A stretch of 64,000 bases of DNA, taken from the NCBI RefSeq assembly GCF_021432765.1, contig NZ_CP058908.1:884001-948000 (forward strand), read 5' to 3'. The notes below the pieces were generated by a model. It had not been told where the DNA came from. It saw nothing but the letters and a program-made list of their open reading frames with translations, and ran no database searches. The stretch comes from Pseudomonas phenolilytica (lineage in GTDB: Bacteria > Pseudomonadota > Gammaproteobacteria > Pseudomonadales > Pseudomonadaceae). Shown here piece after piece: positions 17,341-27,498 of the stretch. The number at the start of each line of letters is the position of its first letter. The stretch's first letter is position 1. Position numbers and translations under genes: made by a program.

Positions 17341-18122
17341 ACGGCGAAGCGCTGATCCAGGTGCGCGGGCTGGTGAACCGCTTCGGCCGCCAGACCGTGC
17401 ACGAAGATCTCGACCTGGACATCCGTCGCGGCGAAATCCTCGGCGTGGTCGGCGGCTCGGGCACCGGCAAGTCGGTGCTGCTGCGCAGCATCGTCGGTCT
17501 GCGCCGGCCCAATGCCGGCAGCGTGCAGGTGTTCGGCGAGAACCTGCTGCAGCTGCCGCCCGAGCGGCGCTCGCAGGTGGAGCGACGCTTCGGCGTGCTG
17601 TTCCAGCGCGGGGCGCTGTTCACCTCACTGAACCTGCAGGAAAACGTCGCGCTACCGCTGATCGAACATGCCGGCCTGGCCCGCGCCGACGCCGAGCATC
17701 TGGCGCGGCTCAAGCTGGCGCTGGCCGGTTTGCCGGCCGATGCCGCCTGCAAGTACCCCGACGAGCTGTCCGGCGGCATGGTCAAACGTGCGGCGCTGGC
17801 CCGCGCGCTGGCGCTGGACCCGGAAGTGCTGTTTCTCGACGAGCCCACCGCCGGCCTCGACCCGATCGGCGCCGCGGCGTTCGACCAGCTGATCCTGACC
17901 CTGCGCGACGCGCTGGGCCTGAGCGTGTTCCTGGTCACCCACGACCTCGACACGCTGTACACCATCTGCGACCGCGTCGCGGTGCTGGCGCGCAAGCGCG
18001 TGCTGGTGGCCGACCGCCTGGAAGCGGTGCAGGACACCGACGACGCCTGGATTCGCGATTATTTTCACGGCCCGCGTGGCCGGGCGGCGCAGCAGGCCGC
18101 TCTCGTGCAGGAGAACTCCTGA
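17337..18122 (+). CDS. MlaF-type ABC ATPase
   Basis: 261-residue ATPase driving the MCE lipid transporter. Walker A GGSGTGKS, Q-loop VLFQRGALFTSLNLQENV (the FQ-x-GALF signature of MlaF), signature LSGGMVKRAALARAL, Walker B VLFLDEPTAGLDP and switch VTHDL are intact. The start is GTG 17337, overlapping the permease stop (GTGA); the ATG of the next gene overlaps its stop, so all units of the complex are translated in chain. Membrane-associated through the permease. Confidence 0.92.
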   Translation: MNGEALIQVRGLVNRFGRQTVHEDLDLDIRRGEILGVVGGSGTGKSVLLRSIVGLRRPNAGSVQVFGENLLQLPPERRSQVERRFGVLFQRGALFTSLNLQENVALPLIEHAGLARADAEHLARLKLALAGLPADAACKYPDELSGGMVKRAALARALALDPEVLFLDEPTAGLDPIGAAAFDQLILTLRDALGLSVFLVTHDLDTLYTICDRVAVLARKRVLVADRLEAVQDTDDAWIRDYFHGPRGRAAQQAALVQENS

Positions 18123-19060
18123 TGGAAACCCGCGCCCATCACGTGCTGATCGGCCTGTTTACCGTGCTTGCGGTCGGCGGCGCCCTGTTCTTCGCCCTCT
18201 GGCTGAGCAAGGCCAGCATCGACCGTGAGTACCAGTATTACGAGATCAGCTTCAACCGCGCGGTCAGCGGGCTGTCCACCGGCAGCTCGGTGGAGTACAG
18301 CGGCATCAAGGTCGGCGACGTCGAGCGGCTGTGGCTGGAGCCGGACGACCCGCGCAAGGTGCGCGCGCGCATCCGCGTCTACGCCGGCACGCCGATCAAG
18401 CAGGACACCCGCGCCCGCCTGGCGCTGGCCAACATCACCGGCAGCATGGTCATTCAGCTGCACAGCGGCACGCCCGACAGTCCGCCGCTGCTGGGCAAGC
18501 GCGGCGAGCCGCCGCTGATCATCGCCGATCCCTCGCCGCTCTCCGCGCTGCTGGAGAACGGCGAAGACCTGTTGAGCAACATCAACAACCTGTTGCGCAG
18601 CGCCAACCTGATGCTCTCCGAAGAGAACGCCGGGCGCATCGGCCAGACCCTGGCCAATCTCGAACAGGCCACCAGCGTGCTGGCCGAACAGCGCGGCGAC
18701 CTCAGCCAGGCGCTCACCCAGCTCGCCGAGCTGGGCCGGCAGACCAACACCGCGCTGGAGGAAATCACCCGCCTGACACGCAACGCCAACGGCCTGCTCG
18801 ACGACGAAGGCCGCCAGCTGCTGGCCAGCGCCGGTCAGTCGATGGCCGCGCTGGAGCGCAGCACCTCGCGGTTGGACGCCCTGCTGGAGGACAACCAGGG
18901 CGCGCTGAACAGCGGCGTGAAGGGGCTGGGCGACATCGGCCCGGCGCTCAACGAGCTGCGCGGCACCCTCGGCGCGCTGCGCCGGGTCACCCAGCGGCTG
19001 GAAGACGACCCCAGCGGCTTTCTGCTCGGCCGCGAGAAGATCGAGGAATTCGCCCCATGA
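18122..19060 (+). CDS. MlaD-family MCE-domain protein
   Basis: 312 residues, anchored by one N-terminal helix (about 9-29). The MCE domain (about 39-115) includes ISFNRAVSGLSTGSSVEYSGIKVGDVE and ITGSMVIQLHSG. A long C-terminal helical region with repeated Asn/Leu/Gln patterns (LLSNINNLLRSANLM, LGRQTNTALEEITRLTRNANGLL) is typical of MCE proteins that build a lipid tunnel. It should bind lipids in the periplasm between the MlaE-like permease and the outer-membrane-facing lipoprotein. Direction of transport is not clear from sequence. Confidence 0.9.
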   Translation: METRAHHVLIGLFTVLAVGGALFFALWLSKASIDREYQYYEISFNRAVSGLSTGSSVEYSGIKVGDVERLWLEPDDPRKVRARIRVYAGTPIKQDTRARLALANITGSMVIQLHSGTPDSPPLLGKRGEPPLIIADPSPLSALLENGEDLLSNINNLLRSANLMLSEENAGRIGQTLANLEQATSVLAEQRGDLSQALTQLAELGRQTNTALEEITRLTRNANGLLDDEGRQLLASAGQSMAALERSTSRLDALLEDNQGALNSGVKGLGDIGPALNELRGTLGALRRVTQRLEDDPSGFLLGREKIEEFAP

Positions 19061-19677
19061 TCCGCACAGCGCTGCACCGCTTCGCCCTGCCCGCTCTACT
19101 GACGCTGCTGTCCGCCTGCTCGGTGCTGCCGCAGGCCGAGCCGGTGCGGGTCTTCCTGCTGCCCGGCGCACCCGTCACGCCGAGCGCCACGCCGTCGACC
19201 CAGGGTGACCTGGCGCTGCGCGTGCACACCCCGCAGGCCAGCCGCATGCTCGCCAGCCCGCGCATCGCCGTGGTGCCGCAGGGGCATCAGCTCAGCGCCT
19301 ATCAGGGTGCGCGCTGGGCCGATCCGGCGCCGCAGCTGCTGCGCGACCGGCTGATCGAAGCCTTGCGCGCCAGCGGCCGGCTGGCTTCGGTGAGCAGCGA
19401 CGACAGCAACCTGCAGGCCGACCTCGAGCTGATCGGCGATCTGCGCGCGTTCCAGAGCGTCTATCAGGATGGCACGCCGCAGGTGCTGATCCGCCTCGAC
19501 GCCACACTGGTGGACAGCGCCAGCCGCCGCGGCCTCGCCAGCCGGCGCTTCGAGATTCGCCAACCCAGCGCCAGCGCGCAGCTGGACAGCGTGGTCGAGG
19601 CCTTCGGTCAGGCCAGCGACGAGCTGAGCCGCCAGCTGCTCGCCTGGGTACTGGCGCAGCAGCCTCGCGACCGCTGA
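19057..19677 (+). CDS. ABC-type transport auxiliary lipoprotein (PqiC/ABC_trans_aux family)
   Basis: 206-residue lipoprotein: the signal sequence ends in the lipobox LSAC (Cys about residue 21). Then come VRVFLLPG, SRMLASPRIAVVPQGHQLSAYQGARWADPAPQLLRDRLIEAL and a C-terminal helix, the pattern of PF03886 proteins such as PqiC. It probably sits in the outer membrane and docks with the MCE protein. ATG 19057 overlaps the MCE stop (ATGA). It completes the permease-ATPase-MCE-lipoprotein set. Confidence 0.88.
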   Translation: MIRTALHRFALPALLTLLSACSVLPQAEPVRVFLLPGAPVTPSATPSTQGDLALRVHTPQASRMLASPRIAVVPQGHQLSAYQGARWADPAPQLLRDRLIEALRASGRLASVSSDDSNLQADLELIGDLRAFQSVYQDGTPQVLIRLDATLVDSASRRGLASRRFEIRQPSASAQLDSVVEAFGQASDELSRQLLAWVLAQQPRDR

Positions 19678-19779
19678 GCCGCCGGCGGCGCCTGGACGGC
19701 GCTTCCTTGATCTGGATGAACTTCCTGTAACCCGTCCTCGCCTAGCATGGGGACGGTCGTAAACGCGCAAGGACCCCGC

Positions 19780-20856
19780 ATGAAACCCTCAGTCAAGAAA
19801 ACCCTCACCCGTTCCGTGCTGGTCCTGGCGGCGCTCGCGGCGGTCGGCCTGATCGTCTGGTCGGAGCTGCGCCCCAACGGCCTGGGCGAAGGCTTCGCCA
19901 GCGGCAACGGGCGCATCGAGGCCACCGAGATCGACGTGGCGACCAAGCTGGGCGGGCGCATCCGCGAGATCGCCGTCGACGAGGGCGATTTCGTCCAGCC
20001 TGGCCAGGTGCTCGCGCGCATGGACACCGAGGTGCTCGACGCCCAGCTCAACCAGGCCCGCGCGCAGGTACGCCAGGCCGAAAACGCCATCCTCACCGCG
20101 CAGGCGCAGGTCGCCATGCGCGAGAGCGAGAAGGCCACCGCCGAGGCCGTGGTGCACCAGCGCCAGGCCGAGCTGACTGCCGCACAGAAGCGCCACAAGC
20201 GCACCGAAACCCTGGTGGCACGCAACGCCATGGCGCGCCAGCAGCTGGACGACGACCTCGCCGCTAAGCAGAGCGCACAGGCCGCGCTGGCTGCCTCGCG
20301 CGCCCAGGTGCTCTCGGCCGAGGCCGGCATCGCGGCCGCGCGCTCGCAGGTGATCGAGGCGCAATCGGCGCTGGAAGCCGCCCAGGCCAGCGTCACGCGC
20401 CTGCAGGCGGACATCGCCGACAGCGAGCTGAAGACCGACCGCGTCGCCCGCGTGCAGTACCGCGTGGCGCAGCCGGGCGAGGTGCTGGCCGCCGGCGGCA
20501 AGCTGCTCAACCTGGTCGACCTGGCCGACGTCTACATGACCTTCTTCCTGCCCGAGCGTCAGGCCGGCCGCGTCGCGCTGGGCAGCGAAGTGCACATCGT
20601 GATCGATGCGGCGCCGCAGTACGTGATTCCGGCCAGGGTCAGCTATGTCGCCAGCGTCGCGCAGTTCACCCCCAAGACCGTGGAAACCGAGAGCGAGCGC
20701 GAGAAGCTGATGTTCCGCGTCAAGGCGCGCATCGACCCCGCGCTGCTGAGAAAGCACATGGAACAGGTCAAGACCGGCCTGCCCGGCATGGCCTACCTCA
20801 AGCTCGATGACGCCGCCGAGTGGCCGGCACACCTGCAGGTCAACGTCACGCCATGA
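19780..20856 (+). CDS. yhiI: HlyD-family membrane fusion protein (YhiI-like)
   Basis: 358-residue periplasmic adaptor with one N-terminal membrane helix (about 8-27). It has a lipoyl half ([39 protein letters not shown]), a long coiled-coil hairpin rich in Ala, Gln and Glu (about 88-225), and a barrel part with [29 protein letters not shown]. The start is ATG 19780 with AAGGA seven bases upstream. It is followed by rbbA-like and yhhJ-like genes with a four-base overlap, the same trio as yhiI-rbbA-yhhJ of E. coli, hence the symbol. Likely part of an export pump; substrate unknown. Confidence 0.88.
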   Translation: MKPSVKKTLTRSVLVLAALAAVGLIVWSELRPNGLGEGFASGNGRIEATEIDVATKLGGRIREIAVDEGDFVQPGQVLARMDTEVLDAQLNQARAQVRQAENAILTAQAQVAMRESEKATAEAVVHQRQAELTAAQKRHKRTETLVARNAMARQQLDDDLAAKQSAQAALAASRAQVLSAEAGIAAARSQVIEAQSALEAAQASVTRLQADIADSELKTDRVARVQYRVAQPGEVLAAGGKLLNLVDLADVYMTFFLPERQAGRVALGSEVHIVIDAAPQYVIPARVSYVASVAQFTPKTVETESEREKLMFRVKARIDPALLRKHMEQVKTGLPGMAYLKLDDAAEWPAHLQVNVTP

Positions 20857-23594
20857 GCGAGCCGCTCGCGCCGGTGGCGCAGATCGCGGGCGTCACCCTG
20901 CAGTATGGCCAGACCCGCGCGCTGGACGATCTCGCCGTCGAGCTGCCGGCGCGCCGCATGGTCGGCCTGATCGGCCCGGACGGCGTCGGCAAGTCCAGCC
21001 TGCTGGCGCTGATCGCCGGCGCCCGACGCATCCAGCAGGGCAGCGTGCGCGTACTCGACGGCGACATGGGCGACGCCGGCCATCGCCGCGCCGTGTGCCC
21101 GCGCATCGCCTACATGCCGCAGGGCCTGGGCAAGAACCTTTATCCGACGCTCACCGTCGCCGAGAACCTGGAATTCTTCGGCCGGCTGTTCGGCCAGGAC
21201 GCCGCCGAGCGGCGCTGGCGCATCGCTGAGCTGACCCGCAGCACCGGCCTCGCGCCGTTCCTCGAGCGCCCGGCGGGCAAACTCTCCGGCGGCATGAAGC
21301 AGAAGCTCGGGCTGTGTTGCGCGCTGATCCATGACCCGGACCTGCTGATCCTCGACGAGCCGACCACCGGCGTCGATCCGCTGTCGCGCGCGCAGTTCTG
21401 GGAGCTGATCGCGCGCATCCGCGCCGAGCGCCCGCAGATGAGCGTGCTGGTGGCCACCGCCTACATGGACGAAGCGCAGCGTTTCGATCATCTGGTGGCG
21501 ATGGATGCCGGGCGCATCCTCGCCACCGGCTCGCCGGCCGAACTGCTGGCGCGCACCGCCAGCGACAGCCTCGAAGAGGCGTTCATCGGCCTGCTGCCCG
21601 AAGACAAGCGCCGCCGCCACCGCACGCTGGAAATCCCGCCGCGCGAGGCCAGCGACAGCATCGCCATCGAGGCGCACGACCTGACCATGCGCTTCGGCGA
21701 CTTCGTCGCGGTGGACCGCGTCAACCTGCGCATCGAGCGCGGCGAGATCTTCGGCTTCCTCGGCTCCAACGGCTGCGGCAAGACCACCACGATGAAGATG
21801 CTCACCGGCCTGCTGCCGGCCAGCGAGGGCCGCGCGCTGCTGTTCGGCAAGCCGGTGGACCCGCACGACCTGCAGACGCGCCAGCGCGTCGGCTACATGT
21901 CGCAGGCCTTCTCGCTGTACAGCGAACTCACCGTACGGCAGAACCTCGATCTGCACGCGCGGCTGTTCCACATTCCCGCCGAACGCCGCGAGGCGCGCAT
22001 CCGCGAGATGCTCGAGCGCTTCGAGCTGACCGCCGAGGCCGACAGCCTGCCCACCGCGCTGCCGCTGGGTGTGCGCCAGCGCCTGTCGCTGGCGGTGGCG
22101 GTGATCCACGCGCCGGAAATGCTGATCCTCGACGAGCCGACCTCGGGCGTCGACCCGGTGGCGCGCGACGGCTTCTGGGAGCTGCTGGTGCAGCTGTCGC
22201 GCGAGGACGGCGTGACCATCTTCATCTCCACCCACTTCATGAACGAGGCGTTGCGCTGCGACCGCATCTCGCTGATGCATGCCGGCCGCGTGCTCGACAG
22301 CGACACGCCGCAGGGGCTGATGGCCAAGCGCGGCCTGGCAACGCTGGAAGAAACCTTCATCGCCTACCTCGAAGATGCGGTCGCCGAAGGCGCGGCCGCT
22401 GCCCCGGCGAGCGCGCTGCCGCCGCGCGTCGCGCCGCCGGCCAGCACTGGCACCGGCGCCGCGCAGAACCGCTTCAGCCTGCGCCGGCTGCTCAGCTACA
22501 GCCGCCGCGAGGCGATGGAGCTGCGCCGCGACCCGATCCGCGCCACGCTGGCGATGCTCGGCACGGTGATCCTGATGTTCATCATGGGTTACGGCGTCAG
22601 CTTCGACGTGGAGAACCTGACCTACGCCGTGCTCGATCGCGACCAGACCACCACCAGCCAGGGCTATCTGCTGAACATCGCCGGCTCCCGCTACTTCATC
22701 GAGAAGGCGCCGCTGGCCAGCTACGACGAACTGGACCGGCGCCTGCGCAGTGGCGACATCAGCCTGGCGATCGAGATTCCGCCGAACTTCGGCCGCGACC
22801 TCAAGCGCGGGGCGGTGCCGCAGGTGGCGTTCTGGATCGACGGTGCCATGCCGATGCGCGCCGACACCATCAAGGGCTACGCGCAGGGCATCCACCTCAC
22901 CTACCTGCAGCAACTGGCGCGCGAGGCCGGCGTCGAGGCGCAGCTGTCGCCGGCCGACGTGGCCATCCGCTACCGCTACAACCCGGACGTGCAGAGCCTG
23001 CCGGCGATGGTGCCGGCGATGATCCCGCTGCTGCTGATGATGATTCCGGCGATGCTCACGGCGCTCGGCGTGGTGCGCGAGAAGGAGCTGGGCTCGATCA
23101 CCAACTTCTACGTCACGCCGACCACCCGCCTGGAGTTCCTGCTCGGCAAGCAGCTGCCGTACATCGCCTTGGGCATGTTCAACTTCGCCACCCTGGCGCT
23201 CTTGGCGGTGTTCGTCTTCGGCATTCCGATCAAGGGCAGCATCCTCACCCTGTGCCTCGGCGCGCTGCTCTATGTAACCTGCGCCACGGGCCTCGGCCTG
23301 CTGATGTCGTCGATCCTGAACAGCCAGATCGCGGCGATCTTCGGCACCACCATCGTCACGCTGCTGCCGGCGATTCAGTTCTCCGGGCTGATCCACCCGG
23401 TCTCGGCGATGGAAGGCGTCGGCGCCTTCGTCGGCAAGCTGTATCCCACCAGCCACTTCCTGATCATCAGCCGCGGGGTGTTCTCCAAGGCGCTCGGGCT
23501 GGTCGAGCTGTACCCGTATTTCATCCCCATGCTGCTGGCCATTCCGCTGCTGACGCTGCTCAGCGTCGCCGGTCTGCGCAAGCAGGAGAAATGA
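20853..23594 (+). CDS. rbbA: RbbA-like fused ABC transporter (ABC-ABC-ABC2 membrane)
   Basis: 913 residues, very near the 911 of E. coli RbbA. ABC domain 1 (about 10-240): Walker [10 protein letters not shown], signature [11 protein letters not shown], Walker [17 protein letters not shown] domain 2 (about 270-500): Walker [10 protein letters not shown], degenerate signature [11 protein letters not shown], Walker [14 protein letters not shown]. From about 545 an ABC-2 membrane module with a large extracytoplasmic loop and helices such as [32 protein letters not shown]. coli RbbA was described as a ribosome-associated ATPase, but the architecture says exporter; both views should be kept apart. 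ATG 20853 overlaps the yhiI stop. Confidence 0.92.
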   Translation: MSEPLAPVAQIAGVTLQYGQTRALDDLAVELPARRMVGLIGPDGVGKSSLLALIAGARRIQQGSVRVLDGDMGDAGHRRAVCPRIAYMPQGLGKNLYPTLTVAENLEFFGRLFGQDAAERRWRIAELTRSTGLAPFLERPAGKLSGGMKQKLGLCCALIHDPDLLILDEPTTGVDPLSRAQFWELIARIRAERPQMSVLVATAYMDEAQRFDHLVAMDAGRILATGSPAELLARTASDSLEEAFIGLLPEDKRRRHRTLEIPPREASDSIAIEAHDLTMRFGDFVAVDRVNLRIERGEIFGFLGSNGCGKTTTMKMLTGLLPASEGRALLFGKPVDPHDLQTRQRVGYMSQAFSLYSELTVRQNLDLHARLFHIPAERREARIREMLERFELTAEADSLPTALPLGVRQRLSLAVAVIHAPEMLILDEPTSGVDPVARDGFWELLVQLSREDGVTIFISTHFMNEALRCDRISLMHAGRVLDSDTPQGLMAKRGLATLEETFIAYLEDAVAEGAAAAPASALPPRVAPPASTGTGAAQNRFSLRRLLSYSRREAMELRRDPIRATLAMLGTVILMFIMGYGVSFDVENLTYAVLDRDQTTTSQGYLLNIAGSRYFIEKAPLASYDELDRRLRSGDISLAIEIPPNFGRDLKRGAVPQVAFWIDGAMPMRADTIKGYAQGIHLTYLQQLAREAGVEAQLSPADVAIRYRYNPDVQSLPAMVPAMIPLLLMMIPAMLTALGVVREKELGSITNFYVTPTTRLEFLLGKQLPYIALGMFNFATLALLAVFVFGIPIKGSILTLCLGALLYVTCATGLGLLMSSILNSQIAAIFGTTIVTLLPAIQFSGLIHPVSAMEGVGAFVGKLYPTSHFLIISRGVFSKALGLVELYPYFIPMLLAIPLLTLLSVAGLRKQEK

Positions 23595-23595
23595 C

Positions 23596-24723
23596 ATGGG
23601 CCACACCGCACGCAAGCTCAGCAACATCCTCCAGCTCGGCCTCAAGGAGCTGCGCAGCCTCTACCGCGACCCGGCGATGCTGGTGCTGATCATCTATTCG
23701 TTCACCGTGGCCATCTACGAAGGCGCCACCGCGGTGCCGGAAGCGCCGCACCGGGCGAGCATCGCGGTGGTCGACGAGGACCGCTCGCAGGCCTCCCTGC
23801 GCATCATCAACGCCTTCCAGCTGCCCTATTTCATCGCGCCCAAGGCGATCGATCTGGCGCAGATGGACAGCGGCATGGACGCCGGCCTCTACACTTTCAC
23901 CCTGAACATTCCACCGGGCTTCCAGGAAGACCTGCTCGCCGGGCGCCAGCCGAGCATCCAGCTCAACGTCGATGCCACCCAGGTCAGCCAGGCGTTCACC
24001 GGTGCCGGACACATTCAGCAGATCATCGCCAGCGAGACCGGCGAGTTCGTCAGGCGCTACCGCGGCGGCGAAGCGCTGCCGGTCGAGGCGGTGGTGCGCA
24101 CCGCGTTCAACCCCAACCTCAGCCGCGCCTGGTTCGGCGCGGTGAACGAAGTGATCAACCAGATCACCATGCTGGCGATCATCCTCACCGGCGCCGCGCT
24201 GATCCGCGAGCGCGAGCACGGCACCATCGAGCACCTGCTGGTGATGCCGGTGACGCCGTTCGAGATCATGGTCGGCAAGGTCTGGGCGATGGGGCTGGTG
24301 GTGCTGGCGGCGTCGGCGTTCGCCCTGCGCTTCGTCGTCGAGGGCTGGCTGGACATCCCGATCCAGGGCTCGCTGCTGCTGTTCGCCGGTGGCGCCGCGC
24401 TGCACCTGTTCGCCGCCACTTCGATGGGCATCTTCTTCGGCACGGTGGCGCGCTCGATGCCGCAGCTGGGGCTGCTGGTGATCCTCACGCTGATTCCGCT
24501 GCAGATCCTCTCCGGCGGGGTGACCCCGCGCGAGAGCATGCCCGAGCTGGTGCAGCAGGTGATGCTGTTCGCCCCGACCACGCACTTCGTCGAGCTGGCC
24601 CAGGCCATCCTGTTCCGCAGCGCCGGCGCCGCGGTGGTCTGGCCACAGCTGCTGGCCCTGGCGGCGATCGGCGCGGTGTTCTTCGTCGGTGCGCTGTCGC
24701 GGCTGCGCAAGTCGCTGCGCTAG
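23596..24723 (+). CDS. yhhJ: ABC-2 family permease (YhhJ-like)
   Basis: 375-residue inner-membrane protein: one N-terminal helix (about 26-44), a large periplasmic loop with the YhiP/YhhJ-type VVDEDRSQASLRIINAF, and five C-terminal helices. The family motif REREHGTIEHLLVMPVTPFEIMVGKVWAMGLVVL is present. It begins one base after the rbbA stop and completes the yhiI-rbbA-yhhJ export set. Its membrane part probably pairs with the C-terminal half of RbbA. Confidence 0.9.
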   Translation: MGHTARKLSNILQLGLKELRSLYRDPAMLVLIIYSFTVAIYEGATAVPEAPHRASIAVVDEDRSQASLRIINAFQLPYFIAPKAIDLAQMDSGMDAGLYTFTLNIPPGFQEDLLAGRQPSIQLNVDATQVSQAFTGAGHIQQIIASETGEFVRRYRGGEALPVEAVVRTAFNPNLSRAWFGAVNEVINQITMLAIILTGAALIREREHGTIEHLLVMPVTPFEIMVGKVWAMGLVVLAASAFALRFVVEGWLDIPIQGSLLLFAGGAALHLFAATSMGIFFGTVARSMPQLGLLVILTLIPLQILSGGVTPRESMPELVQQVMLFAPTTHFVELAQAILFRSAGAAVVWPQLLALAAIGAVFFVGALSRLRKSLR

Positions 24724-25013
24724 CGCCGTTCGTCCTGATCCAGACAGGCGATTGCCGGGCATCAGGGCTCACACAAGGCTGGCCCGCGGATCGCCTCGGA
24801 CAACGCGCGGGGCCTGGCTGGAGGTCCGCTCGCAGCACCTGCAACCCGCCGCCGGACTAGCATCCGGCCAGCACCCTATACTCCTCACCGTAACCAAACG
24901 GTCATGGCCGGCGCCGGGCGCCCCCGGGAATTTTTGCATCGCTGCCCGGTCTATCCAGCCGACACACGCTCAGAGCCTGACGCTCCAGAGCACGCCAAGG
25001 AAGCCCGATCACT

Positions 25014-26087
25014 ATGCGCATTCTCGTAACTGGCGGGGCCGGATTCATCGGCTCGGCACTGATTCGCCACCTCATCCACGATACCGAGCACAGCGTGCTC
25101 AACCTGGACAAACTGACCTACGCCGGCAATCTCGAGTCGCTGGCCGCCGTGGAAGACCATCCGCGCTATCAGTTCCTCCAGGCCGACATCGCCGATCGTG
25201 AGCGGGTCAGCGAGGCGCTGCTGGACTTCCAGCCGGACGCCATCATGCACCTGGCCGCCGAATCGCACGTCGACCGTTCCATCGACGGCCCGGCCGAATT
25301 CATCCAGACCAACATCGTCGGCACCTATCAGCTGCTGGAAGCCGCCCGCGCCTACTGGCAGAGCCTGCCGGCCGAACGCCGCGAGGCCTTCCGCTTCCAC
25401 CACATCTCCACCGACGAGGTGTACGGCGACCTGCACGGCACCGACGACCTGTTCACCGAGACCACACCCTACGCACCCAGCTCGCCCTACTCGGCGAGCA
25501 AGGCCGCGTCCGATCACCTGGTTCGCGCCTGGCAGCGCACCTACGGCCTGCCGGTGCTGGTGACCAACTGCTCGAACAACTACGGGCCGTTCCACTTCCC
25601 CGAGAAGCTGATCCCGCTGGTGATCCTCAACGCGCTGGACGGCAAGCCGCTGCCGGTCTACGGCGACGGCGCGCAGGTTCGCGACTGGCTGTTCGTCGAG
25701 GACCACGCCCGCGCGCTGCTGACGGTGGTGAGCAAGGGCAAGGTCGGCGAGACCTACAACATCGGTGGCCACAACGAGCAGAAGAACATCGACGTGGTGC
25801 GCAGCATCTGTGCGCTGCTCGAAGAGCTGGCGCCGCACAAGCCGGCCGGCGTGGCGCGCTTCGAGGACCTGATCACCTTCGTCAAGGATCGCCCGGGTCA
25901 TGACCTGCGCTACGCCATCGACGCCAGCAAGATCGAGCGCGAGCTCGGCTGGGTGCCGCAGGAAACCTTCCAGAGCGGCCTGCGCAAGACCGTGCAGTGG
26001 TACCTGAACAACCTCGAATGGTGCCGTCGCGTCCAGGACGGCAGCTATCAACGCGAGCGCCTTGGCGCGCTGGAGAACATCGCATGA
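25014..26087 (+). CDS. rmlB: dTDP-glucose 4,6-dehydratase RmlB
   Basis: Second step of dTDP-L-rhamnose synthesis: NAD-dependent dehydration of dTDP-glucose. 357 residues. NAD-binding GGAGFIGS at the N-terminus, catalytic STDEVYGD, the SDR couple YSASK, the [15 protein letters not shown] signature and the C-terminal [19 protein letters not shown] are all present. First gene of a rmlBACD operon; the 290-base gap upstream carries a possible -10 TATACT (24877-24882) without a convincing -35. The product supplies rhamnose for LPS core/O-antigen or rhamnolipid. Confidence 0.97.
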   Translation: MRILVTGGAGFIGSALIRHLIHDTEHSVLNLDKLTYAGNLESLAAVEDHPRYQFLQADIADRERVSEALLDFQPDAIMHLAAESHVDRSIDGPAEFIQTNIVGTYQLLEAARAYWQSLPAERREAFRFHHISTDEVYGDLHGTDDLFTETTPYAPSSPYSASKAASDHLVRAWQRTYGLPVLVTNCSNNYGPFHFPEKLIPLVILNALDGKPLPVYGDGAQVRDWLFVEDHARALLTVVSKGKVGETYNIGGHNEQKNIDVVRSICALLEELAPHKPAGVARFEDLITFVKDRPGHDLRYAIDASKIERELGWVPQETFQSGLRKTVQWYLNNLEWCRRVQDGSYQRERLGALENIA

Positions 26088-26956
26088 AGGGAATCATCCT
26101 CGCCGGCGGGTCCGGCACGCGCTTGCACCCCATCACCCTCGGCGTGTCCAAACAGCTGTTGCCGATCTACGACAAGCCGATGATCTACTACCCGCTGTCG
26201 GTGCTGATGCTCGCCGGCATCCGCGACGTGCTGATCATCTCCACCCCGCACGACCTGCCGCAGTACCAGAATCTGCTCGGTGACGGCAGCCAGTTCGGCA
26301 TCCGCCTGCAGTATGCCGAGCAGCCTTCGCCGGACGGTCTGGCCCAGGCGTTCCTGATCGGCGAAGAGTTCATCGGCAGCGACCCGGTGTGCCTGATCCT
26401 CGGCGACAACATCTTCCACGGCCAGCACTTCACCGAGAAGCTGCAACGCGCCGCGCGCCAGGAAAAGGGCGCCACGGTGTTCGGCTACTGGGTCAAGGAC
26501 CCGGAGCGCTTCGGCGTGATCGACTTCGACGAGAACGGCAAGGCGCTGTCCATCGAGGAGAAGCCGAAGAAGCCCAAGTCCAGCTACGCGGTGACCGGCC
26601 TGTACTTCTACGACAACGACGTGATCGAGATCGCCAAGTCGATCAAGCCCTCGCCGCGCGGCGAGCTGGAGATCACCGACGTCAACATGGCCTACCTCAA
26701 GCGCGGCGACCTCAACGTCGAACGCTTCGGTCGCGGCTTCGCCTGGCTCGACACCGGCACCCATGACAGCCTGCTGGAAGCCTCGCAGTACGTGCAGACC
26801 ATCGAGCACCGTCAGGGTCTGAAGGTCGCCTGCCTGGAAGAAATCGCCTACCAGCACAAGTGGATCGACCGCGAGCAGCTGCTGCGCCGCGCCGATGCGC
26901 TGGGCAAGACCGGCTACGGCCAGTACCTGTTCAAGCTGGCGGGTGAAGACGCATGA
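26084..26956 (+). CDS. rmlA: Glucose-1-phosphate thymidylyltransferase RmlA
   Basis: Joins glucose-1-phosphate and dTTP to dTDP-glucose, the first and feedback-controlled step of dTDP-rhamnose synthesis. 290 residues. Nucleotide-binding [11 protein letters not shown], the [16 protein letters not shown] segment, [10 protein letters not shown], and the [16 protein letters not shown] region are typical. ATG 26084 overlaps the rmlB stop (ATGA). In P. aeruginosa rmlD lies between rmlB and rmlA; here it does not. Confidence 0.97.
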   Translation: MKGIILAGGSGTRLHPITLGVSKQLLPIYDKPMIYYPLSVLMLAGIRDVLIISTPHDLPQYQNLLGDGSQFGIRLQYAEQPSPDGLAQAFLIGEEFIGSDPVCLILGDNIFHGQHFTEKLQRAARQEKGATVFGYWVKDPERFGVIDFDENGKALSIEEKPKKPKSSYAVTGLYFYDNDVIEIAKSIKPSPRGELEITDVNMAYLKRGDLNVERFGRGFAWLDTGTHDSLLEASQYVQTIEHRQGLKVACLEEIAYQHKWIDREQLLRRADALGKTGYGQYLFKLAGEDA

Positions 26957-27498
26957 AGATCATCGAAACCAGCATTCCCGACGTACTGATCATCGAGCCG
27001 AAGGTCTTCGGCGACGAACGCGGTTTCTTCTACGAGAGCTTCAACGCGGCCGCCTTCGAGGCGGCCACGGGGCTCAAGCGTCAGTTCGTCCAGGACAACC
27101 ACTCCAAGTCCCAGCGCGGCGTGCTGCGCGGCCTGCATTACCAGATCCAGCAGCCGCAGGGGAAACTGGTGCGGGTAGTGGCCGGCGAGGTGTTCGATGT
27201 AGCCGTCGACCTGCGCCGGAGTTCGCCGAGCTTCGGTCGCTGGACCGGCGTGCTGCTGAATGCCGAAAACAAACGCCAGCTGTGGATTCCCGAGGGTTTC
27301 GCGCATGGTTTCGTGGTGCTCAGCGAGACCGCCGAATTCCTCTACAAGACCACCGACTACTACGCGCCGGAGCATGAGCGCAGCCTGTTGTGGAACGACC
27401 CGGAGCTGGGCATCGACTGGCCGCTCGACACCCCACCGCAGCTGTCCGCCAAGGATCAGGCCGGCAAGCTGCTGCGCGATGCGGAGCTGTTTGCATGA
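26953..27498 (+). CDS. rmlC: dTDP-4-dehydrorhamnose 3,5-epimerase RmlC
   Basis: Third enzyme of the pathway, a cupin epimerase of 181 residues. The motif [17 protein letters not shown], the active-site stretch [20 protein letters not shown] with its catalytic His, and [27 protein letters not shown] with the partner Tyr region are clear. ATG 26953 overlaps the rmlA stop, and its own stop overlaps rmlD, so the whole operon is translationally coupled. Confidence 0.97.
   Translation: MKIIETSIPDVLIIEPKVFGDERGFFYESFNAAAFEAATGLKRQFVQDNHSKSQRGVLRGLHYQIQQPQGKLVRVVAGEVFDVAVDLRRSSPSFGRWTGVLLNAENKRQLWIPEGFAHGFVVLSETAEFLYKTTDYYAPEHERSLLWNDPELGIDWPLDTPPQLSAKDQAGKLLRDAELFA

Noticed and set aside
20793..23645. 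Very long open frame on the minus strand opposite rbbA
   Set aside because: Composition is rich in His, Gln, Arg and Ala with no domain; it is the mirror of a strongly coding high-GC gene. Similar mirror frames at 12569-14731, 33276-34979 and 56511-58796 were rejected for the same reason.
24877..24882. TATACT as -10 of the rml operon
   Set aside because: No acceptable -35 at 16-18 bases upstream; mentioned only in the rmlB entry.
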